A stretch of DNA of 64,000 bases from Atlantibacter subterraneus (GCF_027853245.1 NZ_JAPTZM010000003.1), one strand, 5' to 3'. Positions 17,795-26,053 are shown, counted from the first letter of the stretch. Notes: generated by a model from the letters alone, not told the origin. Program-made: numbers and translations.

Positions 17795-18607
17795 TCATCC
17801 TCCGAACAGGCGTTTGAGGAAACCTTTCTTCTCTTCTTCAATGAAGCGGAAAGGACGTTCTTCTCCAAGCAGACGCTCAATGGTGTCGGCATACGCTTTA
17901 CCCGCGTCGGAATCCTGATCGAGGATCACCGGCTCGCCCTGGTTAGATGCGCGCAACACTGACTGATCTTCCGGGATCACGCCTACCAAAGGAATGCGTA
18001 GGATCTCTAACACATCTTCCATGCTCAGCATGTCGCCACGATTAACGCGGCCCGGGTTGTAACGGGTCAGCAGCAAATGCTCTTTAATCGGCGCTTCGCC
18101 GTTCTCAGCGCGGCGGGATTTGGACGCCAGAATACCCAGAATGCGGTCAGAGTCGCGCACTGAGGAGACTTCCGGGTTAGTGGTGATCACCGCTTCATCG
18201 GCGAAATAAAGCGCCATCAGCGCGCCGCTTTCGATGCCTGCCGGTGAGTCGCAAACCACAAACTCAAAGTCCATGCTTTTGAGTTCATCAAGAATTTTAC
18301 CTACGCCGTCGCGGGTCAGCGCGTCTTTATCGCGGGTCTGCGAGGCGGGGAGAATATAGAGATTCTCGGTGCGCTTATCTTTGATCAGCGCCTGATTCAG
18401 CGTAGCATCGCCCTGAATGACGTTAACAAAATCGTATACGACACGACGTTCACACCCCATGATCAGGTCAAGATTACGCAGGCCGATATCGAAATCGATA
18501 ACAACGGTTTTTCTTCCCTTCTGGGCCAAACCCGTAGCGATGGCCGCGCTGGAGGTGGTCTTCCCAACGCCCCCTTTACCCGAAGTAACAACAATAATGC
18601 GTGCCAT
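17795..18607 (-). CDS. minD: Septum site-determining ATPase MinD
   Basis: A deviant-Walker P-loop ATPase of the ParA/MinD family, 270 residues as in E. coli. It shows the signature GKGGVGKTTSSAAIA near the N-terminus, VIDFDIGLRNLDL, and VCDSPAGIE (Walker B). It ends with the amphipathic membrane-targeting sequence FRFIEEEKKGFLKRLFGG. ATP-bound MinD dimers sit on the inner membrane, recruit MinC and are released by MinE. It is the middle gene of the min operon, 24 bp after minC. Confidence 0.98.
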   Translation of the reverse strand: MARIIVVTSGKGGVGKTTSSAAIATGLAQKGRKTVVIDFDIGLRNLDLIMGCERRVVYDFVNVIQGDATLNQALIKDKRTENLYILPASQTRDKDALTRDGVGKILDELKSMDFEFVVCDSPAGIESGALMALYFADEAVITTNPEVSSVRDSDRILGILASKSRRAENGEAPIKEHLLLTRYNPGRVNRGDMLSMEDVLEILRIPLVGVIPEDQSVLRASNQGEPVILDQDSDAGKAYADTIERLLGEERPFRFIEEEKKGFLKRLFGG

Positions 18608-18631
18608 AAAGGAATTCCTTGTTAAAAGGGC

Positions 18632-19324
18632 TTAATTTAATGGTTGAATGGTCAAGTCGTTTTCCGCGAGTTGCAGACGTGCCGCCTTGCCAGAATAAGT
18701 GGCTGGGATTTGATCGCTCAGCCAGTAAACCCCCGCAATGGAGACCAGCTCCGCCGCAAGGCTAGTGCAAAATATTTGCGCATCCCGATCGCCACTGGCA
18801 CCGGCCAGTGCCCGTCCGCGCATCATGCCGTAGACATGAATATTGCCATCGGCGATAAGCTCCGCGCCAGCGCTCACGTGGTTAGTGACTATCAAATCAC
18901 AATTTGGCGCATAAACTCGCTGCCCGGAACGTACCGGTAGATCAATTAAGCGCGTTTTTGTGATGGGTGTCGCAACAGGTTCGGGAGCGGGAGGAGAAAC
19001 GGGACGTGCGGGTTTGTCTTTGCCTTCGGTCAGCAACGCAATGCCGGCCCGGCTGATTTCAGCCTTGAGCGCGTCATCTTTGCAGCCGCTAATGCCGACC
19101 AGATGAAGGCCGCTTGCCAGCACGACATCATGTAATGCCTGCCAGTTAAGCTTGCCTTCCAGATTTGAAATATTGACCACCACGGGCGCGTTTTTTAAAA
19201 AGGCCGGTGCCTGAGCAATTTTATCTTCCAGTGCTTTGCGAATCACCTCAGGGTGCGCATCATGCAAATGAACCACTGATAACGTGAAACTACTGCCTTT
19301 AAGCTCGATGGGCGTGTTTGACAT
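18632..19324 (-). CDS. minC: Septum site-determining protein MinC
   Basis: Inhibitor of FtsZ polymerisation, 230 residues (E. coli 231). The start at 19324 gives MSNTPIELKGSSFTLSVVHL, matching E. coli; the frame stays open upstream without homology. The N-terminal FtsZ-inhibiting domain (1-115) and the C-terminal beta-helical MinD-binding domain (about 125-230, with SAGAELIADGNIHVYG and RGRALAGASGD) are both intact. The linker between them is Pro-rich and differs from E. coli. First gene of minCDE and divergent from ycgL. Confidence 0.97.
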   Translation of the reverse strand: MSNTPIELKGSSFTLSVVHLHDAHPEVIRKALEDKIAQAPAFLKNAPVVVNISNLEGKLNWQALHDVVLASGLHLVGISGCKDDALKAEISRAGIALLTEGKDKPARPVSPPAPEPVATPITKTRLIDLPVRSGQRVYAPNCDLIVTNHVSAGAELIADGNIHVYGMMRGRALAGASGDRDAQIFCTSLAAELVSIAGVYWLSDQIPATYSGKAARLQLAENDLTIQPLN

Positions 19325-19450
19325 CCTGGCCTTACTCAATTCAGTTATAATCCCCACAACGGTGGGATGATATTCCGAAACCCTCAAGGCATGTTATAGT
19401 CCCGGCTATATTCAGGCAAGTCACCACCCGGCGAAATCAGAGTAAAAACT

Positions 19451-19726
19451 ATGTTTTGTGCAATTTATCGAAGTGCCAAACGCGATCAAACTTATCTTTA
19501 TGTAGAAAAAAAGGACGATTTTTCACGTGTACCGGAAGATTTGATGCAGAGTTTCGGTCAACCCGTGCTGGCGATGTTATTTCCCCTTGATGGAAGAAAG
19601 AAATTAGCCTTTGCCGATCTGGAAAAAGTTAAAAAGGCATTAACGGAGCAGGGCTTTTATTTACAAATTCCGCCTCCGCCGGAGGATTTGTTAAAACAGC
19701 ACCGTGAAATGCAAAGCAAAAAATAA
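19451..19726 (+). CDS. ycgL: YcgL-domain protein
   Basis: A 91-residue protein of the YcgL family, beginning MFCAIYRSAKRDQTYLYVEKKDDF; E. coli YcgL carries a short N-terminal extension. It ends LQIPPPPEDLLKQHREMQSKK, a typical YcgL tail. Structural work on the family shows a compact alpha/beta fold, but the role is unclear. A CAGAG sequence precedes the ATG. It is divergent from minC with 126 bp between, where promoters for both should lie. Confidence 0.93.
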   Translation: MFCAIYRSAKRDQTYLYVEKKDDFSRVPEDLMQSFGQPVLAMLFPLDGRKKLAFADLEKVKKALTEQGFYLQIPPPPEDLLKQHREMQSKK

Positions 19727-19801
19727 GTTTCGCAACACGCGATGAGGATTTCCTGGCTACATTAAGCACGATAACCTGTGATCAATGAGCCGGGAAATCC
19801 T

Positions 19802-20875
19802 ATGAAATCTGCCGTCAGTGCGTTAACGCTTTTTAGTTGTCTTTTCGCGGGTTATCTTCACGCCACCCCGCAGTTGCCTGACCCCACCCCTGCAACCTCG
19901 TCGCCCGCCGCTGCCGCCCAGCAGGCACCGCAAACCGCCCAGCCCGACGGCTTTTCGGAATTTGTCGAGAAACTCAAGCGCGAGGCGCGCCAGCAGGGCA
20001 TTCGCGAATCCACGGTTAACCAGGCGTTCGCCACGATCCATTTCGTCGAGCATGTGGTGAAATCCGATCAAAACCAGCCCGAGCAAAAAGTGCTGCTGGA
20101 TGACTATCTCAATCGCGTGATTACTCCTGAAAAAGTCGCGGAAGCGCGTACCCAGATGCGCACCCATCAGCAAATCCTGCGCCGCACCGAGCAACGTTAC
20201 GGCGTTCAGCCGCAGTATCTGGTCGCGCTCTGGGCGCTGGAAAGCCGTTTCGGCAAAGTGCAGGGTGACGAAGATATTTTCTCTGCACTGGCGAGCCTGG
20301 CTTTTGAAGGGCGTCGCGAAGCTTTCTTTACTAAGGAGCTGATCGCGGCGTTGAAGATGGTGGATGAAGGGCATATCGAAGCCAGCCAGATGAAAGGCTC
20401 CTGGGCGGGCGCAATGGGGCAAAACCAGTTTATGCCGAGCTCTTACTTACGCTATGGCGCTGATGGCGACGGCGATGGCAAAATGGATATCTGGAATAAC
20501 ATTAACGACGTGTTCGCCTCCAGCGCCAACTATCTGGCGAGCGAAGGCTGGAAGCGCGGCGGGGAGTGGGGCCAGCAAGTCACGTTGCCTGCTGATTTCG
20601 ATACCGCTTTAGCCGGGACCAAAACGGCACAGCGTAAAACCGTTGCCCAGTGGCAGGCGCTTGGCGTGACCTTCCCACAAAACACACGCCAGCCCGATGG
20701 GCAGCAAAACGCCTGGATCGTCATTCCAGATGATGGTCAGAACCGGGGATTTATGGCGTTGCAAAATTTCCGTACGCTGATGACATGGAATCGTTCTTAC
20801 TATTTTGCTATCAGTATTGGCATGATGGCCGACGCAATCATGCGCAACGACGATAACGCACCGGCCAAAAAATAA
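19802..20875 (+). CDS. Periplasmic lytic murein transglycosylase (MltB/GH103 family)
   Basis: Lytic transglycosylase of the SLT_2/GH103 family, cleaving MurNAc-GlcNAc bonds in peptidoglycan to 1,6-anhydro products. ATG at 19802 gives 357 residues with a plain Sec signal, MKSAVSALTLFSCLFAGYLHA. There is no lipobox Cys, so it should be soluble in the periplasm, unlike MltB. A Pro/Ala/Gln-rich linker (22-55) leads to the catalytic domain. That domain has LVALWALESRFGKVQGDED with the catalytic Glu, LASLAFEGRREAFF, and GSWAGAMGQNQFMPSSY. DGDGDGKMD resembles the calcium-binding loop of this family. An in-frame GTG at 19778 is less likely. The E. coli ycgL-ycgM interval lacks this gene as I recall it. 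Confidence 0.88.
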   Translation: MKSAVSALTLFSCLFAGYLHATPQLPDPTPATSSPAAAAQQAPQTAQPDGFSEFVEKLKREARQQGIRESTVNQAFATIHFVEHVVKSDQNQPEQKVLLDDYLNRVITPEKVAEARTQMRTHQQILRRTEQRYGVQPQYLVALWALESRFGKVQGDEDIFSALASLAFEGRREAFFTKELIAALKMVDEGHIEASQMKGSWAGAMGQNQFMPSSYLRYGADGDGDGKMDIWNNINDVFASSANYLASEGWKRGGEWGQQVTLPADFDTALAGTKTAQRKTVAQWQALGVTFPQNTRQPDGQQNAWIVIPDDGQNRGFMALQNFRTLMTWNRSYYFAISIGMMADAIMRNDDNAPAKK

Positions 20876-20903
20876 TCATACCGTACAACGCAGAGGGAAC
20901 ATC

Positions 20904-21563
20904 ATGTATCAACACCATAACTGGCAAGGGGCGCTGCTGGATTTTCCGGTGAATAAAGTGGTTTGCGTGGGCAGCAACTACAGCAAACACATTCAGGAGA
21001 TGGGCAGCACGCCGCCTGATGAGCCGGTACTGTTTATCAAACCGGAAACCGCGCTGTGCGATATACGCCAGCCGCTGGTACTGCCTCAGGGGCTGGGATC
21101 GGTACACCATGAAGTGGAGCTGGCGGTACTGATTGGCTCGACCCTGCGACAGGCAACCGAAGATCACGTCAGCAAAGCCATCGCCGGGTATGGCGTCGCG
21201 CTGGATCTGACGCTGCGTGACGTGCAGTCGAAAATGAAGAAGGGCGGTCACCCGTGGGAAAAAGCCAAAGGCTTTGATAACGCCTGCCCGATTTCCGGCT
21301 TTATTCCGGCGGCGGAATTTGGCTGCGATCCGCAGAACGTAGCGCTGGGCCTGAAGGTCAACGGCGAAGTGCGGCAGAACGGCAATACCAAAGACATGAT
21401 CCATAAAATCATTCCATTGATTGCCTATATGAGCCGCTACTTTACCCTGCGCGCCGGGGATATTGTGCTGACCGGCACGCCAGAAGGCGTCGGGCCGCTG
21501 GCGAGCGGCGACGAACTGGAAATTACCTTTAACGATCGCACCCTGACCACACGCGTCCTGTAA
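20904..21563 (+). CDS. ycgM: Fumarylacetoacetate hydrolase-family protein YcgM
   Basis: A 219-residue FAH-family enzyme, the same length as E. coli YcgM. The metal site is visible in SVHHEVELAVLIG (two Glu) and ALDLTLRDVQSKMKKGG, and the C-terminal LTGTPEGVGPLASGDELE is the family hallmark. FAH-domain proteins act on acylpyruvates and related 1,3-diketo acids; human FAHD1, a close relative, is an acylpyruvase and oxaloacetate decarboxylase. Substrate in bacteria is not settled. An AGAGGGAAC sequence precedes the start. It lies 28 bp after the transglycosylase and ahead of ycgN. Confidence 0.94.
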   Translation: MYQHHNWQGALLDFPVNKVVCVGSNYSKHIQEMGSTPPDEPVLFIKPETALCDIRQPLVLPQGLGSVHHEVELAVLIGSTLRQATEDHVSKAIAGYGVALDLTLRDVQSKMKKGGHPWEKAKGFDNACPISGFIPAAEFGCDPQNVALGLKVNGEVRQNGNTKDMIHKIIPLIAYMSRYFTLRAGDIVLTGTPEGVGPLASGDELEITFNDRTLTTRVL

Positions 21564-21654
21564 CCCTTCTGCCGCCTCGTTCGGGGCGGCAAAACTTGCA
21601 TCCGGGGCCGATAGTGTTTATAAGGTGCGCTTACTTTTAGCGGCGGGCCCTGGC

Positions 21655-22101
21655 ATGAGCGATATACCTTTCTGGCAACAAAAAACTCTCGATGAAATGA
21701 GCGACGCGGAATGGGAATCCCTGTGCGACGGCTGCGGCCAGTGCTGCCTGCACAAGCTGATGGACGAAGATACCGATGAAATCTACTTCACCAACGTCGC
21801 CTGCAAGCAGCTCAATATCAAAACCTGCCAGTGCCGCAACTACGAGCGCCGCTTTGAGTATGAGCCGGACTGCATCAAGCTGACCCGCGAAAACCTGCCA
21901 ACCTTTGAGTGGCTGCCGCCGAGCTGCGCCTACCGCCTGCTGGCGGAAGGGAAAGATCTGCCGGTCTGGCACCCGCTGCGTACCGGCTCCAAAGCAGCGA
22001 TGCATGCCGAACGGATTTCCGTGCGTAATATCGCGGTGAAAGAATCCACGGTGCGCGACTGGCAGGATCATATCCTTAATAAACCCGACTGGGCGCAGTA
22101 A
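21655..22101 (+). CDS. ycgN: YkgJ-type cysteine-cluster protein YcgN (UPF0260)
   Basis: A 148-residue protein of the UPF0260/YcgN family. It carries a striking cysteine cluster, CDGCGQCCLHKL, then ACKQLNIKTCQCRNY and EPDCIKL, which probably binds a metal or Fe-S centre. ATG at 21655 gives MSDIPFWQQKTLDEMSDAEW, matching the E. coli core. The frame is open to 21625, and the ribosome site is weak for either choice. The ending HILNKPDWAQ is identical to E. coli. The function is unknown. Gene order ycgL-ycgM-ycgN matches E. coli apart from the inserted transglycosylase. Confidence 0.93.
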   Translation: MSDIPFWQQKTLDEMSDAEWESLCDGCGQCCLHKLMDEDTDEIYFTNVACKQLNIKTCQCRNYERRFEYEPDCIKLTRENLPTFEWLPPSCAYRLLAEGKDLPVWHPLRTGSKAAMHAERISVRNIAVKESTVRDWQDHILNKPDWAQ

Positions 22102-22246
22102 CCCTAACGCAAATTCACAATGTGCTAACCAGCCGGACCCTGCTCACAAAACCGCCATTCTCTTTGCCCGGTCTCAGCAAAAAGTCGTAGAGTGAACGTG
22201 TCGCCCGCAAAGGCGGCACCGTCATCCACTTTACAGAGGAAGGCCT

Positions 22247-22483
22247 ATGTTCCCAGAGTACCGTGATTTAATTCCCCGCCTCAAAGCTGAACATCCGCGT
22301 TTCGAATCGCTCGTCGAGAAGCATAATGCCCTGGACCAGGAAATAAGCCGCCGTGAAGGCGCAAATGGCAGGGGTTATTGCGAGGAGGTCGCCCGGCTCA
22401 AAAAAGAGAAACTGCACCTGAAAGACCAGATCTTCAGGATCCTGCAACAACAGAGCCAACAGGCTTCGGAACCGTCACACTAA
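22247..22483 (+). CDS. YdcH-family small coiled-coil protein (DUF465)
   Basis: A 78-residue protein beginning MFPEYRDLIPRLKAEHPRF, the signature start of the YdcH/DUF465 family, with a helical coiled-coil body (DQEISRREG, CEEVARLKKEKLHLKDQIF). An AGAGGAAGG ribosome site precedes the ATG. It is a paralogue or orthologue of E. coli YdcH (74 residues), but E. coli YdcH lies elsewhere on the map. Function unknown. It ends in a strong terminator, beyond which lies the small OrtT-like gene. Confidence 0.9.
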   Translation: MFPEYRDLIPRLKAEHPRFESLVEKHNALDQEISRREGANGRGYCEEVARLKKEKLHLKDQIFRILQQQSQQASEPSH

Positions 22484-22501
22484 ATGTCGGGAACGACATA
22501 C

Positions 22502-22528
22502 AACCGCCTCTTAGCAGGCGGTTTTTTG
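22502..22528 (+). terminator. Terminator after the YdcH-family gene
   Basis: AACCGCCT and AGGCGGTT form a perfect stem around CTTAGC, followed by TTTT, 18 bases after the stop codon. Confidence 0.9.
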
Positions 22529-22643
22529 TTGAATATAACCGGAAATTTAGTGGTAGAAATGCTGCGGGTACGTTAATCAACTTGATGTCAGAGATAAATC
22601 CGCGCATAGTGCCGCCCGTTTATTCAACGGATCGCTAGTTTCT

Positions 22644-22817
22644 ATGACGCTGTATCAAAAAATGTGGGTGTTTTACATCGTGATGGCGAGCCTCGCCGCC
22701 GTGGTGACGTTCTTTATTGCCAAAGATAGGGTACGGATTAAATTGCTGAGCGCGGCATTAATCGGCGCGACCTGGCCGATGAGTTTCCCTGTGGCGCTGT
22801 TGTTTGCGCTGTTCTGA
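22644..22817 (+). CDS. OrtT/GhoT-type small membrane toxin
   Basis: A 57-residue open frame, starting MTLYQKMWVFYIVMASLAAV and ending GATWPMSFPVALLFALF. It has two hydrophobic helices joined by a basic hinge (AKDRVRIK). The length, layout and the TWPMS-PVALLF-LF ending match the GhoT and OrtT toxins of E. coli, which are 57-residue inner-membrane proteins that collapse the proton motive force. GhoT is controlled by the antitoxin GhoS, an mRNA endonuclease, while OrtT is an orphan tied to the stringent response. No GhoS-like gene is adjacent, so this resembles OrtT. There is no strong ribosome site before the ATG, consistent with low expression. The family call is from memory of those sequences. 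Confidence 0.82.
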   Translation: MTLYQKMWVFYIVMASLAAVVTFFIAKDRVRIKLLSAALIGATWPMSFPVALLFALF

Positions 22818-22826
22818 GTTCAGGGC

Positions 22827-22859
22827 AAAAAAATGCCCCGAAGCCAGGCTTCGGGGCAT
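22827..22859 (-). terminator. Terminator of dsbB
   Basis: ATGCCCCGAAGCC and GGCTTCGGGGCAT form a long stem just past the dsbB stop, with a run of seven A on the plus strand (T on the dsbB strand). It also faces the end of the OrtT-like gene. Confidence 0.88.
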
Positions 22860-22873
22860 CCGATGTCGCTTAA

Positions 22874-23407
22874 TTAGTAGCGCCCAAACAGATCGCGTTT
22901 GCGCGGTTTAAACGGCTGGGCGATCAGCACCAGCAGCGCGATGACCAGATAAGCCGCGAAAATCCCCAGCAGCCACTGCGGCATCTCCAGCGATAAAAAT
23001 TCCCACTGACGTACCGAGCAATCGCCACTGGCGACGAAAACCTGCGGCAGCCATTTATCCAGCGGCAGCCAGCTCGGGAAACGCGCCGCGAAATCGCAGG
23101 TGACAAACGGGGAAGGGTGCAATTGCATCATGGTGTGTTCATAGGCCAGCGCCACGCCCTGCCATGCACTGTAAATCCACACGCCAATCGCGACTAAACG
23201 TAAGGGTGTTTTGGGTGCGATTGCGCCGAGGAGCCCCGCGCCCATAATGCCGAACAACGCGCAGCGCTCATAAATGCATAACACGCACGGCTGCAGCTTC
23301 ATCACATGCTGAAACCACAGCGCAACCAGTTCAAGGGCAAACGCCGTAAGGGCCATCAGAAGCCATGCGCCGCGGCCGTGGGAGCACTGGTTTAAATATC
23401 GCAACAT
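22874..23407 (-). CDS. dsbB: Disulfide bond formation protein DsbB
   Basis: Inner-membrane quinone reductase that reoxidises periplasmic DsbA. It has 177 residues from ATG 23407 (MLRYLNQCSHGRGAWLL). Four membrane helices are visible. The two essential cysteine pairs sit at the same numbers as in E. coli: Cys41/Cys44 in PCVLC and Cys104/Cys130 in the periplasmic loop (VTCDF and SGDCS). The neighbouring Arg48 that binds quinone is present (YERC). The frame runs 19 codons further upstream without homology. It lies downstream of nhaB in the same direction, as in E. coli, but separated by a terminator. Confidence 0.97.
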   Translation of the reverse strand: MLRYLNQCSHGRGAWLLMALTAFALELVALWFQHVMKLQPCVLCIYERCALFGIMGAGLLGAIAPKTPLRLVAIGVWIYSAWQGVALAYEHTMMQLHPSPFVTCDFAARFPSWLPLDKWLPQVFVASGDCSVRQWEFLSLEMPQWLLGIFAAYLVIALLVLIAQPFKPRKRDLFGRY

Positions 23408-23509
23408 AATCAAATTCCCTGCTGTATGCGTCGAGAGGGCAGTGTAAACGAATTCGCCTGGCACGCCACTAAGGACAATAAAAATAACAAATTAATCAGA
23501 TATTCATAA

Positions 23510-23539
23510 TTCAAAAGCGCCCGCTGAGGAAGGCGCTTT
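23510..23539 (-). terminator. Terminator of nhaB
   Basis: AAAGCGCC and GGCGCTTT pair around a 10-base loop 30 bases past the nhaB stop. On the reverse strand the stem is followed by TTTTGAATT. Confidence 0.75.
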
Positions 23540-23569
23540 GATATTTATTCATTTCGCGGGCCATGATAA

Positions 23570-25111
23570 TCAGAGTGTCGCGATCCAGCCATGCGCCAGC
23601 ATCCACTCTGTGGCGGGCATCAAGATATATTCAACACAGGCCAGCCCCGTTAAGGTGAGCACCAGAGTATAAGGCAGCGCCATCCACACCATGCGGCCAT
23701 ACGACAGGCGAATTAACGGTGCCAGCGCCGAAGTCAGCAGGAACAGAAACGCCGCCTGCCCGTTAGGCGTCGCCACCGACGGTAAATTGGTGCCGGTGTT
23801 AATCGCCACCGCCAGCAGCTCAAACTGGTTGCGATCGATAAGCCCTTGCTCCAGCGCCGTTTTGGCTTCGTTAATATACACCGTGCCGACGAACACGTTA
23901 TCGGAAATCGACGACAGCAGGCCGTTAAACAGGTAGAAAAGCGACAACTGCGCATGCGGCGCGGCTTCCAGCACAAAAGTGATGATCGGCGAGAACAGTT
24001 TCTGGTCGATTATCACCGCCACAACGGCGAAAAATACCGTCAGCAGCGCGGTAAACGGCAGCGCTTCGGTGAAGGCCTTGCCGATGGCATGCTCGTCGGT
24101 GACGCCGCACAGCGCGGTAGCGAAAACAATCACCGACAGGCCAATCAGGCCGACCTCGGCCAGATGCAGGGCCAGCGCGACGATCAGCCAGACGGCGATA
24201 ATCCCCTGAACCACCAGCTTCATTTTGTCCTGGCGGGTGCGTTCGCGGGTGCTTTTTTCATCAAACTCGCGCAGTACCTGGCGTACCGATTCCGGCAGCG
24301 GCTCGCCGTAGCCAAACCAGCGCATTTTCTCGACGATAAAACAGGTTGCCAGGCCGCAGAACAGCACCGGTACGCTCACCGGGGCAACGCGAATCAAGAA
24401 ATCGATAAAGTGCCAGTCTGCGGCTTTGGCAATGATCAGGTTCTGGGGCTCGCCCACCATGGTCATCACGCCGCCAAGCGCGGTGCCGACCCCGGCATGC
24501 ATCATCAGGCTGCGGAGAAAGGCGCGGAATTTTTCCAGATTGGCGCGGCTGTCTTCTTCGAGCGTCGAGTCATCCTGCAAATCGCCATTGTCGTGACGGG
24601 TGCTGGCGTAGCGGTGGTAGATACTGTAAAAGCCTACCGCAACGCTGATCACTACCGCGACCACCGTCAACGCATCCAGGAAGGCAGATAAAAACGCGGC
24701 GGCGAAACAGAATGCCAGCGACAGCAAAACCTTTGAACGGATGCCCAGCAGCAGTTTCGTGAAAATCAGCAACAGCAGCTGCTTCATAAAGTAGATGCCT
24801 GCCACCATAAACATCAGCAGCAACAGCACTTCGAGGTTAGCGCTTATCTCTTCGCGGATATGGCCCGGCGTGGTCATGCCAATCATCACCGCTTCAATAG
24901 CCAGCAGCCCGCCCGGGAGTAGCGGATAGCATTTCAGCGCCATCGCCAGGGTGAAAATGAATTCGGCGACCAGAAACCACCCGGCAACAAACGGGCTGAT
25001 GAAAAAGAGAATCGGATTAAGTACCAGAAATGACAGCAGTGTCACTTTGTACCAGTCGGGAGACTGACCGAGAAAATTACGGTAAAGGGCGCGTCCGAAT
25101 GACATTTCCAT
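23570..25111 (-). CDS. nhaB: Sodium/proton antiporter NhaB
   Basis: Inner-membrane Na+/H+ antiporter of about 12 membrane helices; 513 residues, equal to E. coli NhaB. Landmarks include FLSAFLDALTVVAVVISVAVGFY, GVMTMVGEPQNLIIAKAADW, and the C-terminal VAINTGTNLPSVATPNGQAAF. I list the ATG at 25111 (MEMSFGRALYRNFLGQSPDW), which matches E. coli. However, the only good ribosome site, AAGGAG, is seven bases before a TTG at 25117 and 13 bases before this ATG, so a TTG start adding two residues is possible. Divergent from fadR; a terminator separates it from dsbB. Confidence 0.96.
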   Translation of the reverse strand: MEMSFGRALYRNFLGQSPDWYKVTLLSFLVLNPILFFISPFVAGWFLVAEFIFTLAMALKCYPLLPGGLLAIEAVMIGMTTPGHIREEISANLEVLLLLMFMVAGIYFMKQLLLLIFTKLLLGIRSKVLLSLAFCFAAAFLSAFLDALTVVAVVISVAVGFYSIYHRYASTRHDNGDLQDDSTLEEDSRANLEKFRAFLRSLMMHAGVGTALGGVMTMVGEPQNLIIAKAADWHFIDFLIRVAPVSVPVLFCGLATCFIVEKMRWFGYGEPLPESVRQVLREFDEKSTRERTRQDKMKLVVQGIIAVWLIVALALHLAEVGLIGLSVIVFATALCGVTDEHAIGKAFTEALPFTALLTVFFAVVAVIIDQKLFSPIITFVLEAAPHAQLSLFYLFNGLLSSISDNVFVGTVYINEAKTALEQGLIDRNQFELLAVAINTGTNLPSVATPNGQAAFLFLLTSALAPLIRLSYGRMVWMALPYTLVLTLTGLACVEYILMPATEWMLAHGWIATL

Positions 25112-25282
25112 GGTCAAGCTTTTACTCCTTCAGAATAAGTGTGGGTAGGGGCGACGGAAAATCCTAGCGCTCACGTGTGTTCCAGGCAAGCTAAAACAGG
25201 GTTTTAAACGTGCCGGGAATTAATAAAAAGCAAACCGCGATCCCCTTTTTCCCCTGAGACTTCGCTATCTGTCAGGAAATGC

Positions 25283-25299
25283 GTCTGGTATGATGAGTG
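25283..25299 (+). promoter_or_regulatory. fadR promoter (-10 at 25289-25294) overlapped by a FadR-like operator
   Basis: TGGTATGAT at 25286-25294 is an extended -10 element about 40 bp before the fadR start. The same bases form GTCTGGTATGATGAGTG, which differs from the FadR operator of E. coli fadD (AGCTGGTATGATGAGTT, from memory) at only three of 17 positions. This suggests FadR can bind its own promoter. A clear -35 box is absent, as is usual with extended -10 promoters. Confidence 0.6.
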
Positions 25300-25333
25300 A
25301 ATTTTGTAAAATGCTGTGTATGGGTATCTCACT

Positions 25334-26053
25334 ATGGTTATAAAGGCGCAAAGCCCGGCGGGTTTCGCTGAAGAGTACATCATTGAAAGTATCTGGAATA
25401 ATCGCTTCCCACCGGGGACGATCCTTCCGGCGGAACGTGAGCTCTCCGAGTTAATCGGCGTTACCCGCACCACGCTGCGTGAAGTGTTGCAGCGTCTGGC
25501 GCGTGACGGCTGGTTGACCATTCAACACGGCAAACCGACCAAAGTGAATAACTTCTGGGAAACGTCCGGGCTGAACATTCTTGAAACGCTGGCGCGCCTC
25601 GATCACGAAAGCGTCCCGCAACTGATTGATAATCTGCTGTCGGTGCGTACCAATATCGCGACCATTTTTATCCGTACCGCGTTTCGCCAGCATCCGGATA
25701 AAGCGCTTGAAGTGCTGGCTACAGCGACGGAAGTGGAAGATCACGCCGATGCGTTTGCCAGCCTGGATTACAACATCTTTCGCGGGCTGGCGTTTGCCTC
25801 GGGCAATCCGATTTACGGCCTGATCCTCAACGGGATGAAAGGGCTGTATACCCGCATTGGCCGCCACTACTTTGCTAACCCGGAAGCACGCAGCCTGGCA
25901 TTAGGTTTTTACCATCGGCTGGCGAAGATCTGTGAAGAAGGTCTGCATGACCAGGTGTATGAAAGCGTGCGCCGCTACGGTCATGAGAGTGGTGAAATCT
26001 GGCACCGCATGCAGAAAGCCATCCCAGGCGGCCTGACCATGACTGGTCGTTAA
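25334..26053 (+). CDS. fadR: Fatty acid metabolism regulator FadR
   Basis: GntR-family transcription factor that represses beta-oxidation genes such as fadD, activates fabA and fabB, and releases DNA on binding long-chain acyl-CoA. The ATG at 25334 gives 239 residues, the E. coli length (MVIKAQSPAGFAEEYIIESI). The winged-helix domain (1-75) contains ERELSELIGVTRTTLREVLQRLARDGWL with the DNA-contacting Arg and Thr residues. The C-terminal seven-helix acyl-CoA domain includes LDYNIFRGLAFASGNPIYGLI. Its likely target in this window is fadD. A FadR-like site overlaps its own promoter. It is divergent from nhaB. Confidence 0.97.
   Translation: MVIKAQSPAGFAEEYIIESIWNNRFPPGTILPAERELSELIGVTRTTLREVLQRLARDGWLTIQHGKPTKVNNFWETSGLNILETLARLDHESVPQLIDNLLSVRTNIATIFIRTAFRQHPDKALEVLATATEVEDHADAFASLDYNIFRGLAFASGNPIYGLILNGMKGLYTRIGRHYFANPEARSLALGFYHRLAKICEEGLHDQVYESVRRYGHESGEIWHRMQKAIPGGLTMTGR

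Noticed and set aside
22378..22638. 86-codon frame overlapping the YdcH-family gene, considered as a GhoS-like antitoxin
   Set aside because: It overlaps another gene for half its length, runs through a terminator hairpin and shows no GhoS-like sequence.
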